From Flaccisagitta enflata (taxonomy: Eukaryota > Chaetognatha > Sagittoidea > Aphragmophora), in the NCBI GenBank assembly GCA_965153355.1, contig OZ231128.1, forward strand, positions 42,842,001-42,906,000: a stretch of DNA of 64,000 bases, in the 5' to 3' direction. Below, piece after piece: positions 27,838-43,820 of the stretch (its first letter is position 1; every line of letters starts with the position of its first letter). The notes under the pieces were generated by a model. The model did not search any database, was not told where the DNA came from, and saw only the letters and a program-made list of their open reading frames with translations. A program made the position numbers and the translations under genes.

Positions 27838-27957
27838 CACTCGACTCTAGAACCTGTCGTGTCGGTCCGTCCCAAATACTTTTGAATTGCGAGCGGTTTT
27901 CGCATTACGGCCACTCCCAAACCGTCCGCGACTGTCTTGCCGTGTATCCAGTCTTAT
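27838..27957 (+). mobile_element. H-family element, 5' end degraded
   Basis: Starts GACACTCGACTCTAGAACC, then TGTCGTGTCGGTCCGTCC, GAGCGGTTTTCGCATTACGG, CGTCCGCGACT and the end GCCGTGTATCCAGTCTTA. It is the same subfamily as 44986-45152. Confidence 0.65.
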
Positions 27958-28307
27958 TTAACTTATATTTTGTGTGTGTCTTCCATTCATTTCAGTTTGG
28001 GTAAAGTGAGGGATATTGTTCCACTTGTCATAGTTCTTGTTTTTCATTCATCCATTTATTCACTCATTCCTATTCTCATTTATTTACAAGAGACTGAACA
28101 TGAGCGAGACTGAGAGGAACAGAAAAACAGACGGACAGGGAAAGGCAGGCAGACAGAGAGGGAGAGGGGGAGACACACACATGCAGACCGACATAGAGAA
28201 AAAAAGAGAGAAATAGTGTGAGGCAGGGACAGACAGACAGAGAAAAACAAGGCCAAGTTATGCCTTATGGCCAAAATGTGCACCTCGTCGATCAAGAGTG
28301 TATGAAC

Positions 28308-28355
28308 ATTTTTAGATGCGTCCTCGCATCTCCGTAAGAGGGTCTGTCCGTCCGT
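28308..28355 (+). mobile_element. H-family fragment, GATGCG hairpin subtype
   Basis: AGATGCGTCCTCGCATCT then CCGTAAGAGGGTCTGTCCGTCC; the rest is lost. Confidence 0.6.
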
Positions 28356-28434
28356 GTGTGTTACCCCTACCTCAAAAATTCCGCTTATCCATCTCCAATC
28401 GCTCACCAACCACCACATAGATTTAAAAGAAAAC

Positions 28435-28612
<178 letters not shown>

Positions 28613-29218
28613 CAAGATTTTAGCAGCTGCCGCCTTCAATCTATGTCCGACAAAGCTCTTGTCCGACCTATACTACTAAAAATTATTATTTTATAAAACT
28701 ATATATTTTTATTCAAAACTATACATAAATATCTACTACTATATAAATATAACTAAGTAATACCATACATAACTTGTTACAGCAGTGTGTATTGTGTAAC
28801 TATGTAGTACAACATTCGTCTAAATAAGTTCATAGAATTCTCATCACAGTTGGAGCAATGACTGCATTTTACTTTTGGTGGTAAGCTGAAATCGTTTTCC
28901 ATTGGACATTTTAGCAGAAATATTTTCAGTGAGAATCCAAATAAAAAGAATAATAATTGTAAAATGATACAGAGGGATTCCATCAGAGCGAAAACCGCAG
29001 ACTATGGCATAGCATGAATAATCACATGACCTATGGCGCCCATTTTTATATACTACCGAACAACACAAGTTTCGATTTCTAAATACCGCTCTGTCTTTGT
29101 CCTCCTCTTTCTTCTTCTTCTTCTTCTTCTTCTTTCCTTTGTCTGTCTGTCCGACATCGATCCTGTCCGACATAGAACAGCTGCAGCGGCAGCCGTGGAA
29201 GCCCCTTCAAATACGCCG

Positions 29219-29221
<3 letters not shown>

Positions 29222-29285
<64 letters not shown>

Positions 29286-29312
29286 TACAAATACAAATAC
29301 ACACACACACAT
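29222..29312. repeat. (CA)n microsatellite
   Basis: CA run with three AAATACA interruptions, located 40 bp inside the intron from the exon-5 donor. Confidence 0.95.
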
Positions 29313-29351
29313 ATCCGATTGATGCATGCAACCCATTGATTGTAAAAGTAC

Positions 29352-30394
29352 CTGAACAGAATCCAACAGCCTAAAAGTGAATTCGTCGATTTCATCGGAA
29401 TCTTCGATGGACGACGAAGATGAGCATTCGAAGGATGGTTTTTTCTTCATCTTCTTCTTCCTCTCTGCTTCCTCCTCCTTCTCCATCTCTTCTTCCTTCA
29501 GCAGACGTCGCACTTCCGCTTCCGCCTCCTCTTTCGTTCGGCATTTCACCCTACTTCCGTCTTTACCCACATCCTCGTCGTCGTCATCGTCGTCGTCTTC
29601 ATCATCGTCGAAATCGGAGACGTCGTAGTCATCCAGGTTAATACCAAAGATGGCGCCCAAATTCATCTTGCCGCGTCCTGCTGCTGCTGCCGCTCTTTCT
29701 TCGACGTTGTCGTTGCTGTTGATGTTGTCACTGTTGGGATCGTCGTTGTTGTTTATGTTGTTGGTGATCTGAAACTCATGACTTTTGTTATCCTCCGTCT
29801 TTTTAGCCATCTCTAGCCTCTTTTCATCCTCCTCCTTCTGTCTCTCTTTCTTCTCTTCTTCATCTTGTCTCTTTTTCTCCTCCTCTTCAACCCGCCTCTT
29901 TTTCTTCATCTTTTCCTCCTGTCTCTTCTCCTCCTCCACTTCATCTTGTCTCTTTTTCCTCTTCTCCTCGTTTTCCTTCCTTTTCTTTTCTTCATCTTTC
30001 TGCCTTTCATTCCTCTCCTCGTACTCCTCTTTCTCCTCATCCTGTTTCTTCTTCTCTTCCTCCTGTTTCCGTTTCTTTTCTTCATCCAGCATGTTTTTCT
30101 CCTTTCCTTGCCCCTTGATCTTTTCTTCCTCCCGCCATTTGTTCATCTCCTTCTCCTTCCACTTGTTCTGCTCCTCTTCTTCCTCCCTTCTTTTCCTTTC
30201 CTCTTCTTCCTCCCTTCTTTTCCTTTCCTCTTCCATCTCCTCCTCCTTGAGTCTCTCCCGCGTGACAAAGTTGTTGATCTTCTCCTCTTCCTCCTTCGAT
30301 AGAGTTCCGACTTTGGCTTCGCTTGCGGCTCTGAAGCCCATCTTACGTCGAGGTAAAGTCGCGGTAAAGTGCGGAGATGGAACCGGAACTCCAC
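29352..30394 (-). CDS. Exon 5 of the large polyQ gene: long charged helix
   Basis: The acceptor GTCATGCCGTAG precedes 30394 (phase 1) and the donor TTCAG/GTACTT follows 29352 (phase 0), giving predicted residues 1622-1969. It opens GVPVPSPHFTATLPRRKMGF. About 170 residues follow that are almost entirely Glu, Lys, Arg, Gln and Asp, such as EEERKRREEEEERKRREEEE. Long runs of alternating charge without regular leucines favour a stable single alpha-helix over a classical coiled coil. Next come an Asn/Asp-rich stretch, NLGAIFGINLDDYDVSDF with an acidic run, a second E/K segment, and a Ser-rich end closing EIDEFTFRLLDSVQ. Similar charged helices occur in cytoskeletal linkers, but no family is identified. 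Confidence 0.85.
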
Positions 30395-30574
30395 CTACGG
30401 CATGACGAAAAAGTTTCATAACCATCGTTATCAATACCAGTAATGGCGACTGTCGCCGTGAGAAAAAAAAGTCATAAGCATTGGTCATTTTTTACCGAGC
30501 TTTTGTTTTCAGTCGCTGCAAATCTTTTTAATTTGTTAGATCAAATAAAGAGCAATTGAATATATTGATTGCAC

Positions 30575-31012
30575 TTAAAATCAGAGAAAAAAGGGCTGAG
30601 CCAAATGAGCTAGATGAGCTAAAATGCTCAAAATCACTCAACCAGATAACCAGCTATGTTCACTGACATGCTTGTATTTGCATGCTCAAATCAAAATATT
30701 TATTCATCTCATCAAAAATCAGAAAAAAAAGGACAGCTAAATGAGCTAAGTGAGCTAGAATACTTAAAAACACCCTCGCAGATGAGCAGCTATGTTCACT
30801 GACATGGTTTTTTTGTATCTGCTTGTTTCAACATGTATCAAAATACTAATTCATTTATTGCATTTAAAATCAGAAAGAAAGACTGAGCTAAATGAGCTAG
30901 ATTGCTCAAAAACACCCTCACAGATATGCAGCTATGCTCATAAACATGTTTTTTTGTATTTGCATGCTCAAGCAAACATAAATACACTTCTTCATTGATC
31001 CTGCTTAAAATC
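30575..31012. repeat. Three tandem copies of a ~140-bp unit
   Basis: AAATCAGA...AGCTAAATGAGCTAGA...AGCTATGTTCACTGACATG...TTGCATGCTCAA recurs at about 30578, 30716 and 30868. Copies are diverged (about 75-85% by eye). Non-coding. Confidence 0.75.
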
Positions 31013-31379
31013 ATAATAAATAAAAAAAAATCAATTTAATTTTTTTGTAAATAAATCTTTAAAAAATCATAATGCAAAGAATATTTGTCATTATGCATTT
31101 TGCTTGGCGCCAAATGAAAGACAATTATTAGATTTACTTACCCTTTTAATTTTGCCCGAAGGTGCAATCGGTTGATGGAGATGCTCAACTTTCGCATAAA
31201 AAAATGAAAACCATGTTTTTCTCGAATATGTCAAAAAGTCGAAGACTGACTTCGACTTTTTTCCCGATCATTAACACTCACTTGAACCATAATTATCATC
31301 ATCATTATCATTAACATAATTTTTTTTCATCATCATCACAATGATAATACTAATGATAATTATCATCATCATCAAGCGT

Positions 31380-31720
31380 GCAGAATATTCAGTAGCGCCG
31401 CTACTCGGCAGATTAGGGGGCGTCTCGGCAGCTTCCGGAAGCAGGAGGAAGTAAAAAGAGTGCAGAAACTCGTTCACTTGAGCTATGTACTATATTCGTA
31501 AGATTAAAGACTATGTTATGTCAATAAAGTAATTTGCGTATTGTAGTTATATTGATTCTTCTTGTTTTTGGTAACAACAAGCATCGCAGTTAAGGTTCCG
31601 ATGCCCTTATGATAGATGTCTATGAATCAAAGGCCAAGTAATGTGATTTGGTAATTAACTACTTTTTCATTTAAGTCAGTTTGGATGAACGTAAAGCGTA
31701 TAACCAACAACATTGACTTT
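31380..31720. repeat. Dispersed repeat Y, copy 1
   Basis: GTAGCGCCGCTACTCGGCAG, GATTAGGGGGCGTCTCGGCAG, then TTTGCGTATTGTAGTT and GATAGATGTCTATG. The same order of blocks recurs at 48180-48600. Shorter pieces with TCATTTGCATATTGCAGT lie at 27057, 32791 and 39709. Confidence 0.55.
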
Positions 31721-31743
31721 TAAAGGATATTGCAGGGTATGAC

Positions 31744-32460
31744 CTGAGGCGGATCACCCAATAGGCTTAATAGGCTTAAGCCTAGGGCCCCGCACCTCAG
31801 GGGGGCCCCGCGCCTGCCAAAAAAAAAAAAAAAAAAGAAACAAAGAGAAAAAAAGAAAAGACCCTAACTAAAGAAAAGAATAAAGAAAATGATAAATGAA
31901 AAAAAGAAGGAAGCAAGAGTAGAAGAAAAAAAATGAAAAGAAAAAAAGAATAAAGGAACAAAAAAAAAAGATCATTAAGAATTGTGATCTGCATGAGATG
32001 GTAAACAAAACAGAAACATATAAAAGATCATTAACAAATATCTTGTACTTTTAGGAGAAAAAAAAAAAGACATAAATGGCATTATTAGCTTTGAAAATAA
32101 TTTTTGAATTTTTAAAGCTAGAAAATTTCTTTTTTTATTTTTTTTTCAGTTTGATTAAAAGTAAATGTTGTAATTTGTTTTATGCTTTATATTTAATCAG
32201 TGAAAGAATAATTAAAAACTTTAAATCAACAAACAGAAACATTGAATGATGTATGACAAATGTAACTGTAAAAAAGGAAAATGATATATAAGACACCAGG
32301 GGATCTAAAAAAGAGATGGAAAGTCCACCTTTGAGTCAATCCTTAAGCCTTGCACTGTGTTGATCTGCCTCAGGCTGATAGGGAAGAGGCAGATGGGGGG
32401 AAGGGGGGCCCCGCGCCCTAGCCAAGCCTAGGGCCCCGCGCATTGTTGATCCGCCTCAGA
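31744..32460. mobile_element. Non-autonomous DNA element with CTGAGGCGGATCA ends
   Basis: Terminal repeats CTGAGGCGGATCACCC and its inverse GTTGATCCGCCTCAG bound about 715 bp. GCCTAGGGCCCCGCGC is repeated in both halves. AGGGTAT lies just outside both ends, a possible target duplication. The interior is A-rich with no ORF. End sequence and size suggest a hAT- or Mutator-like MITE. Confidence 0.6.
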
Positions 32461-33424
32461 GGGTATCCTACAAATATGGATATCAAAAAGTTTATCATCT
32501 GACTCATCGTTGTGGAGAGTTGGACCTCTGACACCAACTTGGCCGTTACCCTTCCAGTTTTAGTTACTGAAAGAGATTCCCTAGTTATCAGTTATGGCAC
32601 TTGGAACCTAGTTTAACAGCTAGCTCAAGGACTTAGAGTACAAGTTAAAAGTTTAAATAACTTTATTTGGGACCTAAGAATAGCCTTTCTGAGGTTTGAA
32701 AAATACTTATTTTAGGCGAGACAGAGCTTAATTAAAGCAGGATTCTTCAAAAAGATACGGTTTCGTTTCTTAGTCACGATGAATGAGATCCTCATTTGCA
32801 TATTGCAGTTTTTTCGCGCTTGTCAAAAAGCGTTGTTTCAGAGAGAATAAATTCTTTCTCAGTATCTAATATTTTATTATTTGAGTAACCAAAGAAAAGC
32901 TTACAACAACAATGCATTAAAGTAATGTATGAATGAATATATTGAAAATAAAATGACAACTCCTATGTTCGGTAGTCTTTTGTTCAAAGGGATAATACTG
33001 TTCTGTTCTCCCCACATAGAGAGTAGCATAAGCTGCCGCGTAGCATGAAATACGCTTGCCTGCCGCGTAGCAATATTTGCTGGGGCCATAGAAGCCTCAA
33101 CTAAAACATTCAGTGGGAGACTACCAACTCAGCGCTGCTTCTATCACTGGCGCAGTTAACAATCTGCCTCAGGGTAATGCTGAGCTGAGGGGGTGAAAGG
33201 GAGCTGCTTACCTGGTTGAAATAGCCAGAGAATGTAAAGCTCGTAAATAGCCCTCGAGTGGGAGAGAGATATCATCTGAAGGCAGGCTATGAATAATCGG
33301 CCGATTTCAGGGGAAAATACACTCTTTTCTTTTTATAAGAGCATTCTATTTTTTTTCTAAGGCTCGATGTTCTTATTTTTAAAGCAATATGAGGCTCAGA
33401 TTGTTCTTAGGATGTTTTTATTTT

Positions 33425-33574
33425 TTAGTTGCGGACACGCAACTCTATAAGAGGCTTTGTCCGTCCGTCGGTCGGTCGGTCCGTCATGGTGATCGAGTTG
33501 GAAAGTGAGAAAACTCGCATTTCCGCCCCTGCCCACCCGTCCGCAACTGGTATTGGCCGTGTATCCGGCCTTGT
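33425..33574 (+). mobile_element. Full-length H-family element, GTTGCG hairpin subtype
   Basis: The hairpin AGTTGCGGACACGCAACT (33427-33444) is followed by CTATAAGAGGCTTTGTCC, GTCGGTCGGTCGGTCC, GGTGATCGAGTTGGAAAGTG, CCCTGCCCACCCGTCCGCAA and the closing hairpin GGCCGTGTATCCGGCC plus TTGT. This is the clearest compact example, about 150 bp. Confidence 0.85.
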
Positions 33575-33754
33575 CAAATCACCGATACATACAGAAATGT
33601 TCTTTTTTTCTAACTCAGATTGCTAATTGGAAGGATAAGAATACTAAAATATTAATCGCAAACAAATCAAATTAAAATGTAAGATTATTTGAAATCAACT
33701 AATACAATAGTGCAGTCACAATTGTTTTTGTTTGTGCAGTTCCTTTATTAACAG

Positions 33755-34349
33755 CTAGGGTGTGCAAAATTATCCGCACTGGGCAGTTACTTTGCTTTAA
33801 AACCCTATAGAGAAAATGATTTTTGAAGGCATGAGGGGTAAAAATGAAAAAGTATCTTTTTGGCATTTAAAACCAAAATCACAAAGATTTTTTTTTTTTC
33901 AGGTAGATTCTTTTAGGTAAATTTGACTCAGATATAACACTTCTTAAAAAAATTCATAAAAAAAGAAGGGAAATTCTGTTGTTAGTTATTCTTGGCCTTT
34001 AGGCCAGGTTTATTGGCTTTTGTTAGCTCCATTGATGTTGATTTAACTTTCCTCCTTCAGCATAGTGTGTGTTAAGCTAAGAAAGTCACCATAGATAAGT
34101 TACAAATACAAGAATCTATGATTTTTTAACCTATTTTGCTTATAAAATAAAATCCTGTCAAAATCAAAATCTTTGCTTCAAATGACTTAACTCCCATAGT
34201 GACAAGGGACTTAGAAAAGACCTATAGTCAATTCTAGCTTCTAATATGACTACCGGGGGTACTCTGGCTCAAATTTCATAATGCTAGGTCACTTCTAAGT
34301 ATGGTTTTTATTCTATGAAGCAAGTGCGGATAATTTTGCACACCCTGTT
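33755..34349. mobile_element. MITE with GGGTGTGCAAAATTATCCGC ends
   Basis: Perfect 24-bp terminal inverted repeats at 33757-33780 and 34323-34346. A TA adjoins the left end, and TGTTAGC follows the right. No ORF. End sequence and size fit a Tc1/mariner-derived MITE. Confidence 0.75.
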
Positions 34350-34599
34350 AGCTTAGAGCAAAAGAAAAAATGTTTTAATAATCCCCCCGATTGTAAAGCT
34401 GAAGATGTTCTTATAATTCTTCTTATTTTTTTCTATATCTGAGCCTCAATGTTCTTATAAACAAGGTTTTTAGTCAAAGAAAAGAGTGTATAAACTGTTT
34501 ATGCTTCTCGGCAGAAATGAATTATATGCACGCCTGATCATTATCATTAACAATTTTCACTAGCATCCAGTATTTACATCGTATTCTAGACTAGCATAC

Positions 34600-35425
34600 C
34601 TGGCACACTTTTCTCCAACGCGGAGAAGAGGGCGGATGCTTCCGCGAATTTCGGGTGAACAACCGAGCTTGCTCTAGTTCCGTGTTGCGGTGTCTGATGC
34701 TGTTGCTGCTGCCTTCCACCTGCGATGTGTTCTCGCGTCCATTGGCCGACGTCCGACGCCCAACAATTGGCGACGCGATATTCCTTCGGCACGGATTTGC
34801 TTCTCAGTTGCCGTCGACGACTCGCTTCATCGCCTTCGAAGTAATTGGCCGCGGTCGCCGCGTCGACCAAGACTTCGGTGTATCGCTCGTTGCACCAAAC
34901 CGCGTAACGCTCCGACGACATCGCCGCGTCGTCAGCGGCTGCTACAATATCACCACCGCCGTTTTTCTTCCCTTCCTCTTTTTCTCTTCGACTCAAAGTA
35001 GCAAAGTTGCTTTTACATTTACCGCCGTCGAATCCGTCTGACTTCTCCTCCATCATTGTCGTAGTCGTTGTCTTTTTCGAGTCGGCTGTCCCGATGAGGT
35101 CATTTCGCTTTTTTATCTTCGCCGCCGCAGTCGCTGCGTCGCCGCCACGCGACGTAGAAGGTGGCAAAGAGCTGCTGCGTTTCTTTTCCTTCATCGTCGT
35201 CTTACTCTTCTTCTTCCTTCTCCACGGCGCCGTCTTGGTCCTCGTCAATGTCGCGTATCGGTTTTCAGTATCGTCGTCGTCGTCGTCGTTGACGTCGTCG
35301 TCATCTTGGTCTTCGATCACCAATTCTTTCGGATGCCACTGGGAGTCTTTCTTTTGACGCGGGGGAATGTAAGGAAATTCTTTGGCTTTGGGAGGACCTT
35401 CTTTCTCGCGAAATAGATCAAACGC
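34600..35425 (-). CDS. Exon 4 of the large polyQ gene
   Basis: The acceptor GGCATTTTCTTCAG precedes 35425 (phase 0) and the donor GTGCCAG/GTATGC follows 34600 (phase 1), giving predicted residues 1347-1621. It opens AFDLFREKEGPPKAKEFPYI and continues PPRQKKDSQWHPKELVIED, then two Asp runs and ENRYATLTRTKTAPWRRKKK. The middle is basic and Ser/Thr-rich. The end contains a more ordered stretch, AMSSERYAVWCNERYTEVLV with DAATAANYF, and VPKEYRVANCWASDVGQW, closing SALFSALEKSVP. The Trp/Tyr-bearing segments are the best candidates for folded parts, yet match nothing I can name. Confidence 0.85.
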
Positions 35426-35687
35426 CTGAAGAAAATGCCATAAACGACAGAAGGTTTGGTTAGTGGGAAACAGGAAATCAATTAGGGTGTGCAAGTGTGT
35501 GGCTTGTGTGCGTGTGTCCTTCTGAATGTTAGTCTGTCTGTCTGTCTGTCTGTCTTTCTGTCTGTCTTTCTTTCTTGCTTTAGTGAAAAATAGAATATTC
35601 AAAACTCAATATACAACACAATATAGAGTGGAACATCATTGCACAAAAAAAAAAAAAAGAGCCTCTGAAAATCGGTCGATGAAATAC
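35426..35687. other. Intron 3 of the polyQ gene
   Basis: A 262-bp phase-0 intron (minus-strand donor CTTCAG/GTATTTC, acceptor TTTTCTTCAG/GCG), with a (GTCT)n run at 35529-35570. The open frames of both flanking exons run partly into it and should be trimmed. Confidence 0.8.
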
Positions 35688-39385
<3,698 letters not shown>

Positions 39386-40379
39386 CTGTCAAAAGAAAAG
39401 AACAGAAAAGAAAAGAACAGCGTTACTTAGCTCGACATACATTGCTTATTTTTGTAGAAATGGATGTGTTCAATCGCTGTAGAATTCAGTACCAGTTACT
39501 TTTCAGCACATACATCGCTCAACTGTCACGACACAGTACGTGGCAGGCACTCGCCGATGTGCGTCAGTTGCAGCAAAGGAGGGGGGAAGAGGGGGTAGTG
39601 AAGGAAAGAAAGGAAGGAAGGAACAGAACAAGAAATCACTGGCGCATATACTTTCACATTGCTCAAATCACTACCTTATTGTTTGTAGTCTCGATGGATA
39701 GAATCCTCATTTGCATATTGCAGTTTTTTTAGTAATACGCGCCAAAAAAAATCTTGATACAAGAATAAAACCTCTCTCAGCGCGTAATATTTCACTATCA
39801 CGACTAAAAGAAGACCCGTGTTAGCCAGGCAATAAAGTGAGTATAAATGAACTTACTAAAAAATCATTCAATTCCTTAACAAGATTGTGTTTTGTCAGAA
39901 CGGATAATTATTCAAAAAATTTTTCCTCAAGTGCTGAAATAGGCAGTGAGAAAACTTCTGAATCCTGGTCCACCTTTGATCAGTTCAATGTGACCTCCCA
40001 GCGATCTGGCCCCATGTCAGAGTCGATATTGGCTGTCGTCAACCGTCCTGACATCACTCGGAAGCAGTGAAAGCTAAGGTTAGAAATTACATTTAGTTTG
40101 AACCGCTCCTGCCTGGGTGCCCATACGGCCTTATGCATTACACCCACTTCTACCCAGTTCTAGAAGTAAATGTGGAGGGGATTGCAAACGCTACCACCTT
40201 AAAGTGGACAGTTTCCTCATTGTAGACAGATAATAAGAGGAGAGCTTTAGGAGAGGAAAAGCCAATGCATGGTCCATTACCCATGAATGAAACAAAGGTG
40301 CAGCAGCTCATAAATGCTGTATTTTTCATGCTACACAGCAGCTAGGCAGAATCGGCACCTCTGGTCACTTTGTTCCCAC
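39386..40379. other. Intron 2 of the polyQ gene
   Basis: A 994-bp phase-1 intron. It contains GGAAGGAAGG near 39601-39625, the TCATTTGCATATTGCAGT repeat (39709) and unremarkable sequence. The donor is CGCGAAG/GTGGGAAC on the minus strand. Confidence 0.7.
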
Positions 40380-40600
40380 CTTCGCGAATTTCCGTCAAGG
40401 GCGAAGAGGTGCTAGAGAGAAGCGCCGAAGCGGACGAGGGCGTCGCCGTTGAATGTCCACTAGCGCTACCGGAAGTCACGCCGGAAGTGCCGGTTGCCGA
40501 GTAGCCGGAATCGTAATCGGCGGCGTTGTTGGATCCGGTGCCGGTTGACGACGACCCCGACATCACTTCCAGCGTGTCGAGACTCTCCAGGCTGTGGGAT
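40380..40600 (-). CDS. Exon 2 of the large polyQ gene
   Basis: The acceptor CATGACCTCTGCAG precedes 40600 (phase 2) and the donor GCGAAG/GTGGGA follows 40380 (phase 1), giving predicted residues 40-113. It encodes SHSLESLDTLEVMSGSSSTG, then a Gly/Ser/Thr-rich low-complexity stretch with YDSGYSATGTSG, ending SSPLTEIREG, which joins in frame to VPLGDSRGAK of exon 3. The SHSLESL opening resembles basophilic kinase/14-3-3 type motifs in disordered proteins, but this is only a resemblance. The open frame continues past the donor to a stop, so using the donor is an inference supported by exact phase agreement. Confidence 0.75.
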
Positions 40601-41619
<1,019 letters not shown>

Positions 41620-41738
41620 CTTGATTTTATTTCTCTTGATTTTCTGCGTTCATCGCGTCTTCTTCGTTGTTGACGCCGAATCGCTTCTTCTGATGTGAGA
41701 AGAAGCTCCTCGTCCACTTCGCCCACAGTCACCTCCAT
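41620..41738 (-). CDS. Candidate first coding exon of the large polyQ gene
   Basis: ATG at 41738 in a good context (AAAG before, G after) opens MEVTVGEVDEELLLTSEEAI, then a strongly basic helix-like stretch (RRQQRRRRDERRKSREIKS). A donor (TCAAG/GTTCCG) ends the exon in phase 2, matching the phase-2 acceptor of exon 2 and giving KSR/SHSLESLDTLEV across the joint. The charged composition is exon-like and unlike the surrounding repeats. The donor is non-consensus after GT, and no upstream acceptor or promoter is clear. A short inverted-repeat element starts 18 bp upstream of the ATG, so the gene's true 5' end may lie elsewhere. Confidence 0.5.
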
Positions 41739-41755
41739 CTTTATTTTCTTTTATA

Positions 41756-42042
41756 AGGGAGTGTTTCTAGTGAAGATGAAAAACGCGCTTGTTTCTGTGA
41801 AACGCGTTTACAGCGGGAACACATATTAAAGAATTTCAACAGTCCCACGAGGGAGTGAGCGAAGTCAGTGAGCGAGCCCGTAAACGGAGCAAGCAAGCGA
41901 AGCGAGCGCAGTGAAGCGAGCGCAGCAAAGCGGAGCGCTGCGGAGCAAGTGAGTGGAGTGAGCAGTGTGAGCCAACGAACGAACGTAGCGAGCGACCGAG
42001 TGGCCCGTTAAAAACGCGATGGTCTTTGACTAGAAACGCCCT
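41756..42042. mobile_element. Short inverted-repeat element with GAGCGAAGCGAGC core
   Basis: AGGGAGTGTTTCTAGT (41757-41772) and ACTAGAAACGCCCT (42029-42042) are inverted ends. The core (41850-42000) is an irregular GAGCGAAGCGAGCGCAG repeat. No ORF. Probably a non-autonomous DNA transposon. Confidence 0.55.
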
Positions 42043-42075
42043 CTATCTATTTGGTTACAATATATCCGACTCAAG

Positions 42076-42330
42076 TTGTTGACATCGGCAACGTCGATGA
42101 AGAGGACGATGCGATCTCGGATAGTGGGTAGAATTTGATTGACATTTTATTTGTCGCTACGTTCGGGTTTTTTTTTCTTATGACGACGACGATGAGACGA
42201 CGCGATGGCGAGGGTTTTCACCACGAAGACGACGATTACAGAGTTCCCGGTCTCCGTGCGTGTAACGAAGCGTTTAAGAACTTCACGTTATCGGCGATCT
42301 TTGGAGCTGAAAGATTTCAGATAAGAGACT
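42076..42330 (+). CDS. Weak candidate: two plus-strand exons
   Basis: Frame 42076-42127 reads VDIGNVDEEDDAISDSG and ends at GTAGAA. A T-rich stretch and AG precede 42197, where RRDGEGFHHEDDDYRVPGLR and ACNEAFKNFTLSAIFGAERF follow. The phase-2 ends agree. The composition is exon-like and differs from nearby repeats, but no strong donor closes the second piece and the opposite strand is also partly open. The product is unknown. Confidence 0.25.
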
Positions 42331-42430
42331 TAGAGACCCTTTCTGCTTTTTATTTGTTTATCATTATTTATTATTTTTTTTGCCTCTACGCCCCCCGTAT
42401 TTAACCTTTTTTTATCACCATCATCAAAAA

Positions 42431-42736
<306 letters not shown>

Positions 42737-42831
42737 CTTCACGTAGCGTGCTAGTTTGCAGGAACGGTGCACCGCGGTGGTGCGAAATACGCCCTTAGAT
42801 TGTGACAAACGGATGGATTTATTTGTCTTCT

Positions 42832-42832
42832 C

Positions 42833-42928
<96 letters not shown>
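42832..42928. repeat. (CAA)n array, ~95 bp
   Basis: About 31 pure CAA units, 96 bp downstream of the larger array. Confidence 0.95.
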
Positions 42929-42929
<1 letters not shown>

Positions 42930-43238
42930 CGGATTGACCAAAGAGAGGCTTTTAGTGTTGCATTCATGCGATTTGTGATCTTGTTTATGGTGGTTGAAGC
43001 TGATTAGCCCTGAAACTTTGTGATAAATTGAGATAATCGGGAGCATAAAAAAATTCGTCTGCGTGACTCTGAACCGGAAATCAAATATTTGATGAAAAGG
43101 AAAAAAAAATCAACCATTCCAAAGTCGATCATGAGTTAAATGTGTTGGTTCATTAATCAGTCTGTCTGTCCATCTCTTTCTCTCACTCTGAAGCCAATCG
43201 CAACCGCACTTATTAACCTGAATAAGAATTTGGAAAAT

Positions 43239-43820
<582 letters not shown>

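Larger units (their letters stand above)
33317..34489. mobile_element. Foldback (ACACTCTTTTC family) with two nested insertions
   Basis: The left end ACACTCTTTTCTTTTTATAAG and the right end AAAGAAAAGAGTGT, plus the inverted GAGGCTCAGATTGTTCTTA/GAGCCTCAATGTTCTTAT pair, mark a second copy of the 21083-21502 family. An H-family element (33425-33574) and a separate MITE (33757-34346) sit inside it. Confidence 0.6.
30395..34599. other. Intron 4 of the polyQ gene
   Basis: A 4.2-kb intron with phase-1 edges (CCAG/GTATGC donor on the minus strand at 34599, GCCGTAG acceptor at 30395). It is filled with a tandem repeat, an inverted-repeat element and a nested foldback cluster, listed separately. Confidence 0.75.

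Noticed and set aside
29033-29395. CVCVCV and THTHTH frames
   Set aside because: (CA)n repeat translations within intron 5.
41746-41753. TATAAAAG as a TATA box for the polyQ gene
   Set aside because: It lies about 10-15 bp from the proposed ATG, too close for a normal start site, and sits at the edge of the inverted-repeat element.
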